From DATFXF01 sp035258565 (lineage in GTDB: Bacteria; Acidobacteriota; Terriglobia; Acidiferrales; UBA7541): a stretch of DNA of 7,531 bases. Positions 1-6,595 of the stretch are shown piece after piece. The notes below the pieces were generated by a model. The model did no database searches and had not been told where the DNA came from. It was given only the letters and a program-made list of their open reading frames with translations. Each line of letters begins with the position of its first letter. Position 1 is the stretch's first letter. Both the position numbers and the translations under genes were made by a program. Location of the stretch: positions 1 to 7,531 of the forward strand of contig DATFXF010000323.1 of assembly GCA_035258565.1 (NCBI GenBank), written 5' to 3'.

Positions 1-114
1 GACGCTTTCCCCGCCAGCGGGCTGATCAGTGCGATGTCAAGCGATCTAATCAGGGCTCCGCGGGCACGGCTCGACTCCGTGATGAGCGTGTCGATGATGT
101 ACCCGAGGCCCCAT
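1..114 (-). other. Possible 5' end of a leftward gene, one base out of frame (weak)
   Basis: No intact gene can be supported here. An ATG on the minus strand (114-112) lies just downstream of the promoter-like element at 125-153, but its own frame stops after 22 codons. The frame one base over is open from about position 110 to the window edge and reads GLGYIIDTLITESSRARGAL and onward, a plausible mixed hydrophobic and charged protein start. It has no ATG, GTG or TTG start and is closed upstream by a TGA. Removing one G from the GGGG run at 109-112 would join the ATG to this frame. It could be a frameshifted gene, a sequencing error or chance. The opposing plus-strand frame shares the same G/C-rich third positions, so composition cannot decide between them. 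I recognise no family. Confidence 0.17.
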
Positions 115-124
115 GTTCAGCCTT

Positions 125-153
125 ACCTTAACGAAAGGTCGATGCAGTGTCAA
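125..153 (-). promoter_or_regulatory. Candidate sigma70-type promoter reading leftward
   Basis: On the minus strand a perfect -35 hexamer TTGACA (153-148) is followed by exactly 17 bases and then TAAGGT (130-125), which matches the -10 consensus at only three of six positions. It lies about 50 bp past the stop codon of the histidine kinase and points away from it, so it would serve a gene to the left. Transcription would begin near 118, only a few bases before the ATG at 114, which implies an almost leaderless message if that start is real. The perfect -35 and ideal spacing support it. The weak -10 and the lack of a confirmed gene downstream count against it. Confidence 0.35.
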
Positions 154-200
154 GCGCGCGAAGCGACCGAGCTGAAGCAGAGCCGGCGCCGCCCGACCCA

Positions 201-3200
201 TCACTCGCGCTTGCCCCCCTCGAGGACTTGGCGAACCGTGCGCGCCAGGTTGCTCCGCGTGAAAGGCTTGGTGAGCATTTGAACGTTTGGCTCGATCTCC
301 CCACGGTGCGCTCTGGCATATTCAGTGTAGCCCGACATGTAGATCACTTTCATGTCCGTACGCAGGCACGCCAGGCGCGCTGCCAGCTCGCGGCCGCCCA
401 TGCCGGGCATAACCATGTCGGTGAGGAGCAGGTGAATGGGACCGACATGCTGGGTGGCGATTTCGATCGCTTCCGCGCCGTCCTTGGCCTCGAGAACCGT
501 GTAGCCGCAAAGAGTCAGGAATTCACGGGCCACTTCGCGGACGTCCCGTTCATCCTCCGCCAGCAGGATCGTCCCCGAGCCGAGCGGCGCCTCAGCCGAC
601 ACCCTGCCCGGACGCGCTGCATCGGTAGCCTCATCTATGCGGGGGAGATAGATTTTGAACGTGGTACCTTGTCCCCGCTCACTGTAGAGCCAAATGTACC
701 CTCCACTCTGCTTCACGACGCCATACACGGTGGCCAAGCCTAAGCCCGTTCCCCTGCCCTTTTCCTTGGTGGTGAAGAAGGGCTCGAAGACGTGCGCCTG
801 GGTCTCCGCGTCCATGCCCACGCCGGTATCGCTCACCGCCAGCATGACGTAGGCGCCGGGGACCAGCGGCGGGTGGCGTCGCGCGTAGGCCTCATCGAGA
901 TCCGCGTTGAGCGTTTCGATCAGGAGCTTGCCGCCGCTCGGCATCGCATCGCGCGCGTTCACCGCCAGGTTCATGATCACTTGCTCGACCTGGCCCGGAT
1001 CGGCCTTCACATGGCCCAACCTTGGATCCGTCAGGATGGCCAGCTCGATGTCTTCGCCGATCAGCGGGGGCAGCAGCTTACCCATCTCAATGACCACGGC
1101 GTTCAGATCCATCACCTTGGGCTGCAAAACCTGCATGCGACTGAAGGCCAGCAACTGGCGGGTCAGGCCCGCGGCCTTGTCCGCGGATTTCAGGATCTGC
1201 TCGACCTTGCGCTGCTGCCAATCATCCACGCAGCCCCGCTCCAGCAGCAGCTCAGTATGTCCCTTGATGACCATCAACAAATTGTTGAAGTCATGTGCCA
1301 CCCCGCCCGCCAGGCGTCCCACGGCCTCCATCTTCTGGGCCTGGCGAAGCTGCCGCTCAAGTGCCCGCCGCTCGGTGACGTTTTCTGCGATTCTTTCGTA
1401 GCTCACTTCGCGACCACTCTCATCGCGCACCGGCCGCCCGCTCAGCCGCACGGTGATGGGCGTGCCGTCCTTGCGTACCCATTCGACCTCCAGGCCCTCG
1501 AGTTGCCCGGAGCCCTGCTCGAGGAGCCGAACACGCTCGGGGGAGTCGCGATAGACACTCGAGTACATGTTGACCGAGAGCAGCTCCTGCTCTGAAGAAT
1601 AGCCCAACATCTCGACGAGCGCGGAGTTGACACCCAATAGCTTGCCGCCAGCGGTGATGCGGTAGATGCCATACGGCGCGCCTTGGACCAGGGACCGGTA
1701 GTTCGCCTCGGAACGCCGCAATGCTTCTTCGGCACGCCGCTCCTCCGTAATATCCGTGGCGAAAACGATCACCCCAATGATGTTGCCATCAAGATCGCGA
1801 TAGGGGATCTTGTCGGTCCTCGCCCAACGCTTCTGACCGGAAGCCATCTGATAGGGCTCGACGATTCCCAGCTTCGGCTTTCCCGTGCGGATGACCTCGA
1901 GATCGTCCTGGTGATATTTCTCCGCCTCTTCGGGAAAAAGGTCATAAGCCGATTGGCCTTCGAGCTCAGATACCTTCAGATGCAAGGCATCGGCGGCGGC
2001 CTTATTGGCGCGCAGGATGCGATTCTCCGTGTCTTTATACCAGACCATGTAGGGTGCCAAGTTGAAGATGATCTGATGCTCTTCCTGCTGCTTGCGGAGG
2101 GTATCCTCCACCTGCTTGCGCTGGATCGCCAGAGCGATCTGGCCGCCGACCCAGGCCAGAAATTCCAGGTCGCGATCGGTGTAGGCGTTCTCGTCCCCGT
2201 AGTGCTGCACGACCAGCACGCCAATCGTCTCCGAGGGTGTCCGCAACGGCACGCCCAGCCAGCTGGGAGAAGGTGTCCCGACCAGCTCGACCTCCCCCTG
2301 CTCGGCCAGTTGATCGAACCGCTTCTGCTGGATCAGCGTCGGGCGACCCGTGCGGAAAACATGTGCCGTACAGCTCCGGCCCAGTTTCTGGGGCGGCGGG
2401 GCAGGGTCGAACTGGTCTGCGAAAAAGGGAAAATGGAACATCCCGGTAGCGCGGTCGTAGAGTGCCACAAAGCAGTTCTCCGCGTAGAGGACCTTCTTCA
2501 GCGCTTGCTGGATCAATCGCAGGAGCTCGTCGAGGTTCGCGGTGACGCTGATGCCATGAATGATCTCAAACATCACCTGCCGTTCGGTTTCGGCCCGCTT
2601 GCGATCGGTAATGTCCTCGACAGTTCCCTCGTAGAAACCGATAGCACCTTCGCCATCGCGCACGGCGCGCGCTCTCTCTGAGAGCCAGATCTTCTTGCGG
2701 TCCCGGCGATAAACCTGGTACTCGAATTCCCGCACGACACCATGCTCTTCCATCAGGCGCTTGAACTCAGCCCGGCGGCCCGGATCGACGTAGATCTCAT
2801 GGCCGATGTCCGAGACGCTGGCCATGAGTTGCTCGGGGGAGTCGTACCCATACATCCGTGCGAGCGCGGGGTTCACGCTGACGTACCCCCCCTCGGGCGT
2901 GGTTTGGAAGAAGCCTTCCACGGCGTTCTCGACAATGCGGCGGTACTTTTCCTCAGTTTGCCGCAGGGCTTCCTCTGCGCGCTTACGCTCGCTGATGTCG
3001 CGGTAATTGACGACGATGGCTTGAACGCTCGGCTGGGCGAGAAGATTGGTCCCGGAACCCTCGATCCACCGCCAGGAGCCGTCGCTGGCACGCAGGCGGT
3101 ATTCGGCGACGGTCGTGCCGCCGGGCATCCGAACCAGGTCCGCCAGTAGCTTCCGGATGCGCCCCAGGTCATCCGGGTGAATCAGCTCAAAGGCATTCCG

Positions 3201-3746
3201 GCCGACAAACTCGTCAAGGGAGTAGCCCAGGATGCGAGAGGTGGAAGGGCTGGCATAGAGAATCATTCCGTCGGCACTGACGAGAGCAATCATGTCGGAG
3301 CTATTCTCGATCAGTGCGCGAAACCGCCACTCGCCCGCATCCGCGGTAGATGACTCTCGCTCCCGCCCGGTAACCTCCAGAGCCGCACCAACGACGCCCA
3401 GGATTTTCCCCTTGGGACCCCGGTACGGCCCGACATGCACGTCGAAGGCTCGGTTGTTCCAAACGGTTCCGAACCTCGCCGCGTGGCCTTCCAGAGCGCG
3501 GCGATGGGCCTCGACAAATGGACGGTCCGCTTCCTGCCTCTGGAAGAGGTCCGTCAGGCTGGCGCCGATCAACTCTGCGGGCTCGAGGTGCAGCAGTCGG
3601 AGGCCCTCGCCCTGCGCCCAGGTGATCCGGAGCTGGGCGTCCGTGGACCAGAAAACGGCAGGCCGCTGGCCCCCAAAGACCTGGGCCTCCTGGGGGCCCA
3701 GTCGAGGGACAAATCTGCGCGGGCGAGCTTCAACGTCTTTTGGCAC
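201..3746 (-). CDS. Hybrid sensor histidine kinase with five PAS domains, GAF and C-terminal receiver
   Basis: A soluble 1181-residue signalling kinase that should autophosphorylate a histidine and pass the phosphate to its own receiver. Domains by residue: degenerate PAS 29-125, PAS 139-255, PAS 264-385, GAF about 390-545, PAS 553-670, PAS 678-795, HisKA 803-870, HATPase 912-1036, REC 1058-1175. Visible motifs are the H-box AHDFNN (H818), N-box NLAVNARDAM, G1 DTGVGMD (973-979), F-box FEPFFTT, G2 GRGTGLGLAT, and receiver acid pair E1064/D1065, phospho-acceptor D1110, S1138 and K1160, so all catalytic parts look intact. Four PAS domains end in the usual D/N-I/V-T/S-E/D-R linker helix. No signal peptide or membrane span is seen, so it probably senses a cytoplasmic cue. 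No ligand-specific residue is recognisable. The start is GTG at 3746, preceded by AGAAGGGAG; an in-frame TAG 36 bp upstream excludes a longer form. No response regulator or Hpt partner is adjacent. Whether the receiver acts as a phosphate sink, feedback element or relay step cannot be told. Confidence 0.96.
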   Translation of the reverse strand: MPKDVEARPRRFVPRLGPQEAQVFGGQRPAVFWSTDAQLRITWAQGEGLRLLHLEPAELIGASLTDLFQRQEADRPFVEAHRRALEGHAARFGTVWNNRAFDVHVGPYRGPKGKILGVVGAALEVTGRERESSTADAGEWRFRALIENSSDMIALVSADGMILYASPSTSRILGYSLDEFVGRNAFELIHPDDLGRIRKLLADLVRMPGGTTVAEYRLRASDGSWRWIEGSGTNLLAQPSVQAIVVNYRDISERKRAEEALRQTEEKYRRIVENAVEGFFQTTPEGGYVSVNPALARMYGYDSPEQLMASVSDIGHEIYVDPGRRAEFKRLMEEHGVVREFEYQVYRRDRKKIWLSERARAVRDGEGAIGFYEGTVEDITDRKRAETERQVMFEIIHGISVTANLDELLRLIQQALKKVLYAENCFVALYDRATGMFHFPFFADQFDPAPPPQKLGRSCTAHVFRTGRPTLIQQKRFDQLAEQGEVELVGTPSPSWLGVPLRTPSETIGVLVVQHYGDENAYTDRDLEFLAWVGGQIALAIQRKQVEDTLRKQQEEHQIIFNLAPYMVWYKDTENRILRANKAAADALHLKVSELEGQSAYDLFPEEAEKYHQDDLEVIRTGKPKLGIVEPYQMASGQKRWARTDKIPYRDLDGNIIGVIVFATDITEERRAEEALRRSEANYRSLVQGAPYGIYRITAGGKLLGVNSALVEMLGYSSEQELLSVNMYSSVYRDSPERVRLLEQGSGQLEGLEVEWVRKDGTPITVRLSGRPVRDESGREVSYERIAENVTERRALERQLRQAQKMEAVGRLAGGVAHDFNNLLMVIKGHTELLLERGCVDDWQQRKVEQILKSADKAAGLTRQLLAFSRMQVLQPKVMDLNAVVIEMGKLLPPLIGEDIELAILTDPRLGHVKADPGQVEQVIMNLAVNARDAMPSGGKLLIETLNADLDEAYARRHPPLVPGAYVMLAVSDTGVGMDAETQAHVFEPFFTTKEKGRGTGLGLATVYGVVKQSGGYIWLYSERGQGTTFKIYLPRIDEATDAARPGRVSAEAPLGSGTILLAEDERDVREVAREFLTLCGYTVLEAKDGAEAIEIATQHVGPIHLLLTDMVMPGMGGRELAARLACLRTDMKVIYMSGYTEYARAHRGEIEPNVQMLTKPFTRSNLARTVRQVLEGGKRE

Positions 3747-3788
3747 GAGCTCCCTTCTGTTGGCCGAGAGGCTTTTCTGATTCTACCT

Positions 3789-3817
3789 GCCACCCTGGTG
3801 GGGCATGGCCTCAGGCC
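3789..3817. repeat. Adjacent inverted repeats upstream of the kinase gene
   Basis: Two short dyads lie side by side 43 to 71 bp upstream of the kinase GTG start. CCACC-CT-GGTGG occupies 3790-3801 and GGCCT-C-AGGCC occupies 3807-3817. Positions 3789-3809 can also fold as one imperfect hairpin (GCCA and CCC pairing with GGG and TGGC, with a two-base bulge). Either form could be an operator or a leader structure for the kinase. Short dyads are common in GC-rich DNA, so the regulatory role is inference. No clear -35/-10 pair for the kinase was found in the spacer. Confidence 0.25.
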
Positions 3818-3898
3818 CTGCCGGTGTATCGAAAGCGTAATCGAATTCGGGTGTTAGGCGCGGCTTCCACTGGAAATCAAGGGCTCCCCGGGCGAGCG

Positions 3899-3942
3899 GC
3901 ACGAAGACTTCCTTCGTCTTTGGTGGCGTGTTAGCTTCGTGC
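3899..3942. repeat. Nested inverted repeats GCACGAAG / CTTCGTGC in the divergent spacer
   Basis: GCACGAAG at 3899-3906 is matched by its perfect 8-base reverse complement CTTCGTGC at 3935-3942. A third partial copy, CTTCGT at 3912-3917, can pair with the same left arm across a five-base loop. The left arm therefore has two alternative partners, about 80 bp upstream of the DUF421 start. A further small dyad, TTCCA-C-TGGAA, sits nearby at 3865-3875. This could be a regulator-binding site or alternative RNA folds in a leader. No run of T follows the arms, so it does not look like an intrinsic terminator. Confidence 0.3.
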
Positions 3943-3968
3943 GGGATTTTCAGGAGGGACGGCGTTCA

Positions 3969-3989
3969 GCCGGAATCGTTGCGATCGGC
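3969..3989 (+). other. Possible leader hairpin upstream of the DUF421 gene
   Basis: GCCG and ATCG (3969-3978, separated by GA) can pair with CGAT and CGGC (3982-3989) around a TTG loop, giving an eight-pair stem with a two-base bulge. It ends 31 bp before the ATG of the DUF421 gene and leaves the Shine-Dalgarno sequence (AAGGAG) free. I see no promoter that would prove it is transcribed, and a chance origin is quite possible. Confidence 0.2.
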
Positions 3990-4020
3990 GCGCTAACCTC
4001 GGGCGAGAAGGAGAGTAGCC

Positions 4021-4611
4021 ATGCATACAAACGTGTGGACAGATATGTTTGTCCTGACACTGCCGGTGACTGAGAAAATCCTGCGGTCGGTCATCGTGTA
4101 CCTTTTCCTCGTCATTGGGCTCCGACTGGCGGGCAAGCGGGAGCTCGCGCAGCTCAACCCGTTCGATCTGGTCGTGCTGCTGACGCTCTCCAATACCGTG
4201 CAGAACGCCATCATCGGCGACGACAACTCAGTGACCGGCGGCCTCCTTGGCGCGGCAACGCTGCTGGCGGTGAACTACCTGGTGGTGCGCTTCCTCTTCG
4301 GACACCAGAAACTGGACCGCATCGTGGAGGGCCAGCCGGACGTGCTGATCGACAACGGCAAAATCCAAACCGGACGCCTGGGCGAAGAACTGATCACGCT
4401 CCCGGAGCTCGAGGCCGCCGCGCGCCGCCAGGGATTTGTATCCCTTGAAGAAGTCGAGCGCGCCGTGTTGGAGCCGGGCGGAACGCTTTCGTTCATTGGC
4501 AAAAAGCCGGCACCCGAGGAATTGCGTCACCGCGAGCTGCTCAGGCGCCTCGACCAGGTGATGGAAGGGCTCACCCACCTGAGGATGCTGCGCAACCCGC
4601 CTCGGGTCTGA
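4021..4611 (+). CDS. DUF421 (YetF/YcaP-family) membrane protein
   Basis: A 196-residue inner-membrane protein of the DUF421 family, related to Bacillus YetF and Escherichia YcaP. Three hydrophobic segments are visible at about residues 20-36, 47-65 and 70-93. Between and after them come the family signatures GKREL (38-42), LNPFDLVVLLTLSNTVQNAI (45-64) and the TGG turn before the third span. The C-terminal cytosolic part (about 98-160) carries the typical EGQPDVLIDNGKI strand and the AVLEPGGTLS segment. Residues after about 162 form a charged, probably helical tail. The start is well supported: AAGGAG lies seven bases before the ATG. Length is close to that of short family members. Its biochemical function is not established; Bacillus relatives are linked to the spore or cell envelope, which need not apply here. 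It is transcribed away from the kinase gene and stands alone on the plus strand. Confidence 0.93.
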   Translation: MHTNVWTDMFVLTLPVTEKILRSVIVYLFLVIGLRLAGKRELAQLNPFDLVVLLTLSNTVQNAIIGDDNSVTGGLLGAATLLAVNYLVVRFLFGHQKLDRIVEGQPDVLIDNGKIQTGRLGEELITLPELEAAARRQGFVSLEEVERAVLEPGGTLSFIGKKPAPEELRHRELLRRLDQVMEGLTHLRMLRNPPRV

Positions 4612-4633
4612 GGGCGGCGAGATGGCCTGGGGC

Positions 4634-5176
4634 TCAATGGACCAGCCGACCGCTGGCAGCGACCGCCACGCCCACCAGGCCCAGCACGATCCCCAGGCGC
4701 CAGAAAACCATCCGTCGCGTCAGCAGGGTGATGGAAGTGACCACCAGCCCGATCTCAAGAAAGACCTCGCCCAGATCGAAGCGGTCGGCCTTGCGGCGTT
4801 CGAGATCGGTCTCTCGTTCGAGTTCTCGCGCCTTGGCTTCCAGTTCCTTTTGCTCGTCTCGATAGCGTTCGAGTTCCTTCTGGTATTTCTCCTTCAGCTC
4901 GGCGGCTCGGTCGGCATGTTTCGGCTCCTGGACGGAGAGAAGGTCCAGAAACAACTGGTAGCTATGGCGACGGATGTTCTTGGCTTGGTAGTAGGCCCAC
5001 TGGTCGGTCGCTTTGTTTTGGGAGAGAAGCTCCTCGGTATGCGCGCGGTGGCCGAGTAAGGAGACAGCCGCCACGAGAACGGCCAAGACGGCCATCGTCA
5101 GTGAGACCGGAGCCAGGGTGGGATAGAGGTGGCCCTTCTCGGCATGCTCGTGCATTTCCTCCAGTTCTTCTGCCAT
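4634..5176 (-). CDS. DUF4337 family membrane/coiled-coil protein
   Basis: A 180-residue protein matching the DUF4337 family pattern, with no known activity. A short acidic, His-containing N-terminus (MAEELEEMHEHAEKGH) precedes a first membrane span at about 21-42. The segment QNKATDQWAYYQAKNIRRHS (53-72) is the most recognisable family stretch. Residues 86-130 are dense in Glu, Lys and Arg and look like a coiled coil. Two further hydrophobic spans follow at about 136-153 and 157-176, separated by a short basic turn (TRRMVFWR). The start is firm: GGGAGGAGAAA directly precedes the ATG. The gene lies 66 bp downstream of hemL on the same strand, so read-through is possible, but its strong ribosome-binding site suggests independent translation and nothing links it to haem synthesis. 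It converges with the DUF421 gene, leaving only 22 bp and no visible terminator between the two stops. Confidence 0.87.
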   Translation of the reverse strand: MAEELEEMHEHAEKGHLYPTLAPVSLTMAVLAVLVAAVSLLGHRAHTEELLSQNKATDQWAYYQAKNIRRHSYQLFLDLLSVQEPKHADRAAELKEKYQKELERYRDEQKELEAKARELERETDLERRKADRFDLGEVFLEIGLVVTSITLLTRRMVFWRLGIVLGLVGVAVAASGRLVH

Positions 5177-5242
5177 TTTCTCCTCCCGTGGGGAAGTTGG
5201 GAAGGCTCGGGCGAATCGGTGCTCGTCCCCCTCGGGTGCCGC

Positions 5243-6595
5243 CTACCCGGCCACCGGGCCGGCTAGAATGGCGTTCAGACTCTCCCGGCTGGCTTCGAGC
5301 GTGCGGTCAATCTCCTTGTCGGTGTGGGCCGCAGAGAGGAACAGCGCCTCAAACTGCGAGGGCGGCAGGAGCACCCCCCGATCGAGCATTTCGGAAAAGA
5401 ATGCGGCAAAGCGTCGGATATCAGAGCGCTTCGCGCCGTCGTAATCCTTCACTGGCCGGTCACTGAAGAAGAGCGTCACGAGGGAGCCGACCGCGTTGAC
5501 CTGCCCCGCCAGGCCGCTCGAACGCAGGGCCTCGCGCAGACCCTCCGCCAGCCGCTGGGCCTTGCGGTTGAGTTCCGCATAAATGCTGCGTGCTGCCAAT
5601 ATTTTCAGCGTCTCGAGGCCAGCGCGCATCGCCAGCGGATTCCCTGACAGCGTGCCGGCTTGATAGACGTGACCCAGCGGCGCGACCAGGCGCATGACCT
5701 CTCGGCGCCCGCCATACGCGGCGGCTGGCAGCCCGCCGCCAATGATTTTTCCGAGCGTGGTCAGGTCGGGGGCGATGCGAAACACCGTCTGAGCTCCGCC
5801 ATAGGCCATCCGGAAGCCCGTGATCACCTCATCGAAAATGAGCAGAGCTCCGTTCCTTCGCGTCAAGATCCGCAGGTCCTCGAGGAAGCCCGGCACCGGC
5901 GGCACGACGCCCATGTTGGCCCCCACGGGCTCAACGATCACGGCGGCGATCCGCTGGGGGTGCGCAGCAAAGAGTTTCTCGACCGCTGCCGCGTTGTTGT
6001 ACGGAGCGTGCAGGATCAATTTGGCGAAGCTGGCCGGAACGCCGGGGCTCGCAGCAATGCTCAAGGTAGCCAGGCCCGACCCCGCCTGGGAGAGAAAACT
6101 GTCCGCATGGCCGTGGTAGCAGCCCTCAAACTTCAAGATCAGATCCCGCCCAGTGAACGCACGGGCCAGGCGGATGGCGCTCATGGTCGCTTCGGTGCCG
6201 GAGCTGACCAAGCGCACCATTTCGATGGAAGGCAGCGCGTGAATGATCGTCCGAGCGAGCTCGGCTTCGAGCTCCGTCGTCATGCCATAGCTCGTCCCGC
6301 GCTGGGCTTGTTCGATGATCGCGGCAGTGACAGCGGGGTGCGCGTGCCCGAGGATCATTGCGCCCCAGGAGCAGATGTAGTCGATGTACTCATTCTCATC
6401 GGCGTCGATCAGGTGCGCGCCGCGGCCGCGCTCGATGATCAGCGGCTCCCCACCGACGGCTCCGAAGGCGCGCACAGGACTGTTGACGCCCCCCACCAGG
6501 ATCTCCTCCGCCCGGTGGAAGATGGCCCGCGATCGGCTCCAAGGACGCTGGGTCACGAGAGGCAGCCTAGCAGGCTCCGAGCCACCGGGCTGCAT
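5243..6595 (-). CDS. hemL: Glutamate-1-semialdehyde 2,1-aminomutase
   Basis: A cytosolic pyridoxal-phosphate enzyme that converts glutamate-1-semialdehyde to 5-aminolevulinate, the last step of the C5 route to tetrapyrroles. The full aminotransferase class III pattern is visible: GGVNSPVRAF (35-44), SSGTEATMSAIRLAR (131-145) for phosphate binding, CYHGHADS (159-166), FDEVITGFR (254-262) with cofactor-binding D255, and LTTLGKIIGGGLP with the Schiff-base lysine K283. GTLSGNPLAM (314-323) and LPPSQFEALFLSAAHTD (410-426) are also family hallmarks and separate it from ordinary aminotransferases. Length is 450 residues from the ATG at 6595, against about 426 for Escherichia HemL. That ATG overlaps the end of hemB by 29 bp. 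A GTG at 6556 (residue 14) would begin 10 bp past the hemB stop and give 437 residues. Neither start has a convincing Shine-Dalgarno sequence, so coupling to hemB translation is likely and the exact N-terminus is open. Confidence 0.97.
   Translation of the reverse strand: MQPGGSEPARLPLVTQRPWSRSRAIFHRAEEILVGGVNSPVRAFGAVGGEPLIIERGRGAHLIDADENEYIDYICSWGAMILGHAHPAVTAAIIEQAQRGTSYGMTTELEAELARTIIHALPSIEMVRLVSSGTEATMSAIRLARAFTGRDLILKFEGCYHGHADSFLSQAGSGLATLSIAASPGVPASFAKLILHAPYNNAAAVEKLFAAHPQRIAAVIVEPVGANMGVVPPVPGFLEDLRILTRRNGALLIFDEVITGFRMAYGGAQTVFRIAPDLTTLGKIIGGGLPAAAYGGRREVMRLVAPLGHVYQAGTLSGNPLAMRAGLETLKILAARSIYAELNRKAQRLAEGLREALRSSGLAGQVNAVGSLVTLFFSDRPVKDYDGAKRSDIRRFAAFFSEMLDRGVLLPPSQFEALFLSAAHTDKEIDRTLEASRESLNAILAGPVAG

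Noticed and set aside
792..2681. Long open frames on the plus strand opposite the histidine kinase (267 and 332 codons)
   Set aside because: They lie wholly antisense to a kinase with clear domains, have no recognisable motifs and are rich in His, Gln and Leu, as expected for shadow frames in DNA with G/C-rich third codon positions.
3741..3756. TGGCACG on the plus strand, considered as a sigma54 -24 element
   Set aside because: The required GC-containing -12 element is absent at the proper spacing and it lies at the kinase start codon in the wrong orientation for that gene.
3805..3840. Tiny plus-strand ORF of 11 codons in the divergent spacer
   Set aside because: There is no suitable ribosome-binding site and no homology, and its beginning falls within the dyads at 3789-3817.
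5246..5258. GC hairpin CCCGG-CCA-CCGGG at the end of hemL, considered as a terminator
   Set aside because: It lies inside the last codons of hemL and no run of T follows on the minus strand, so an intrinsic terminator is not supported.
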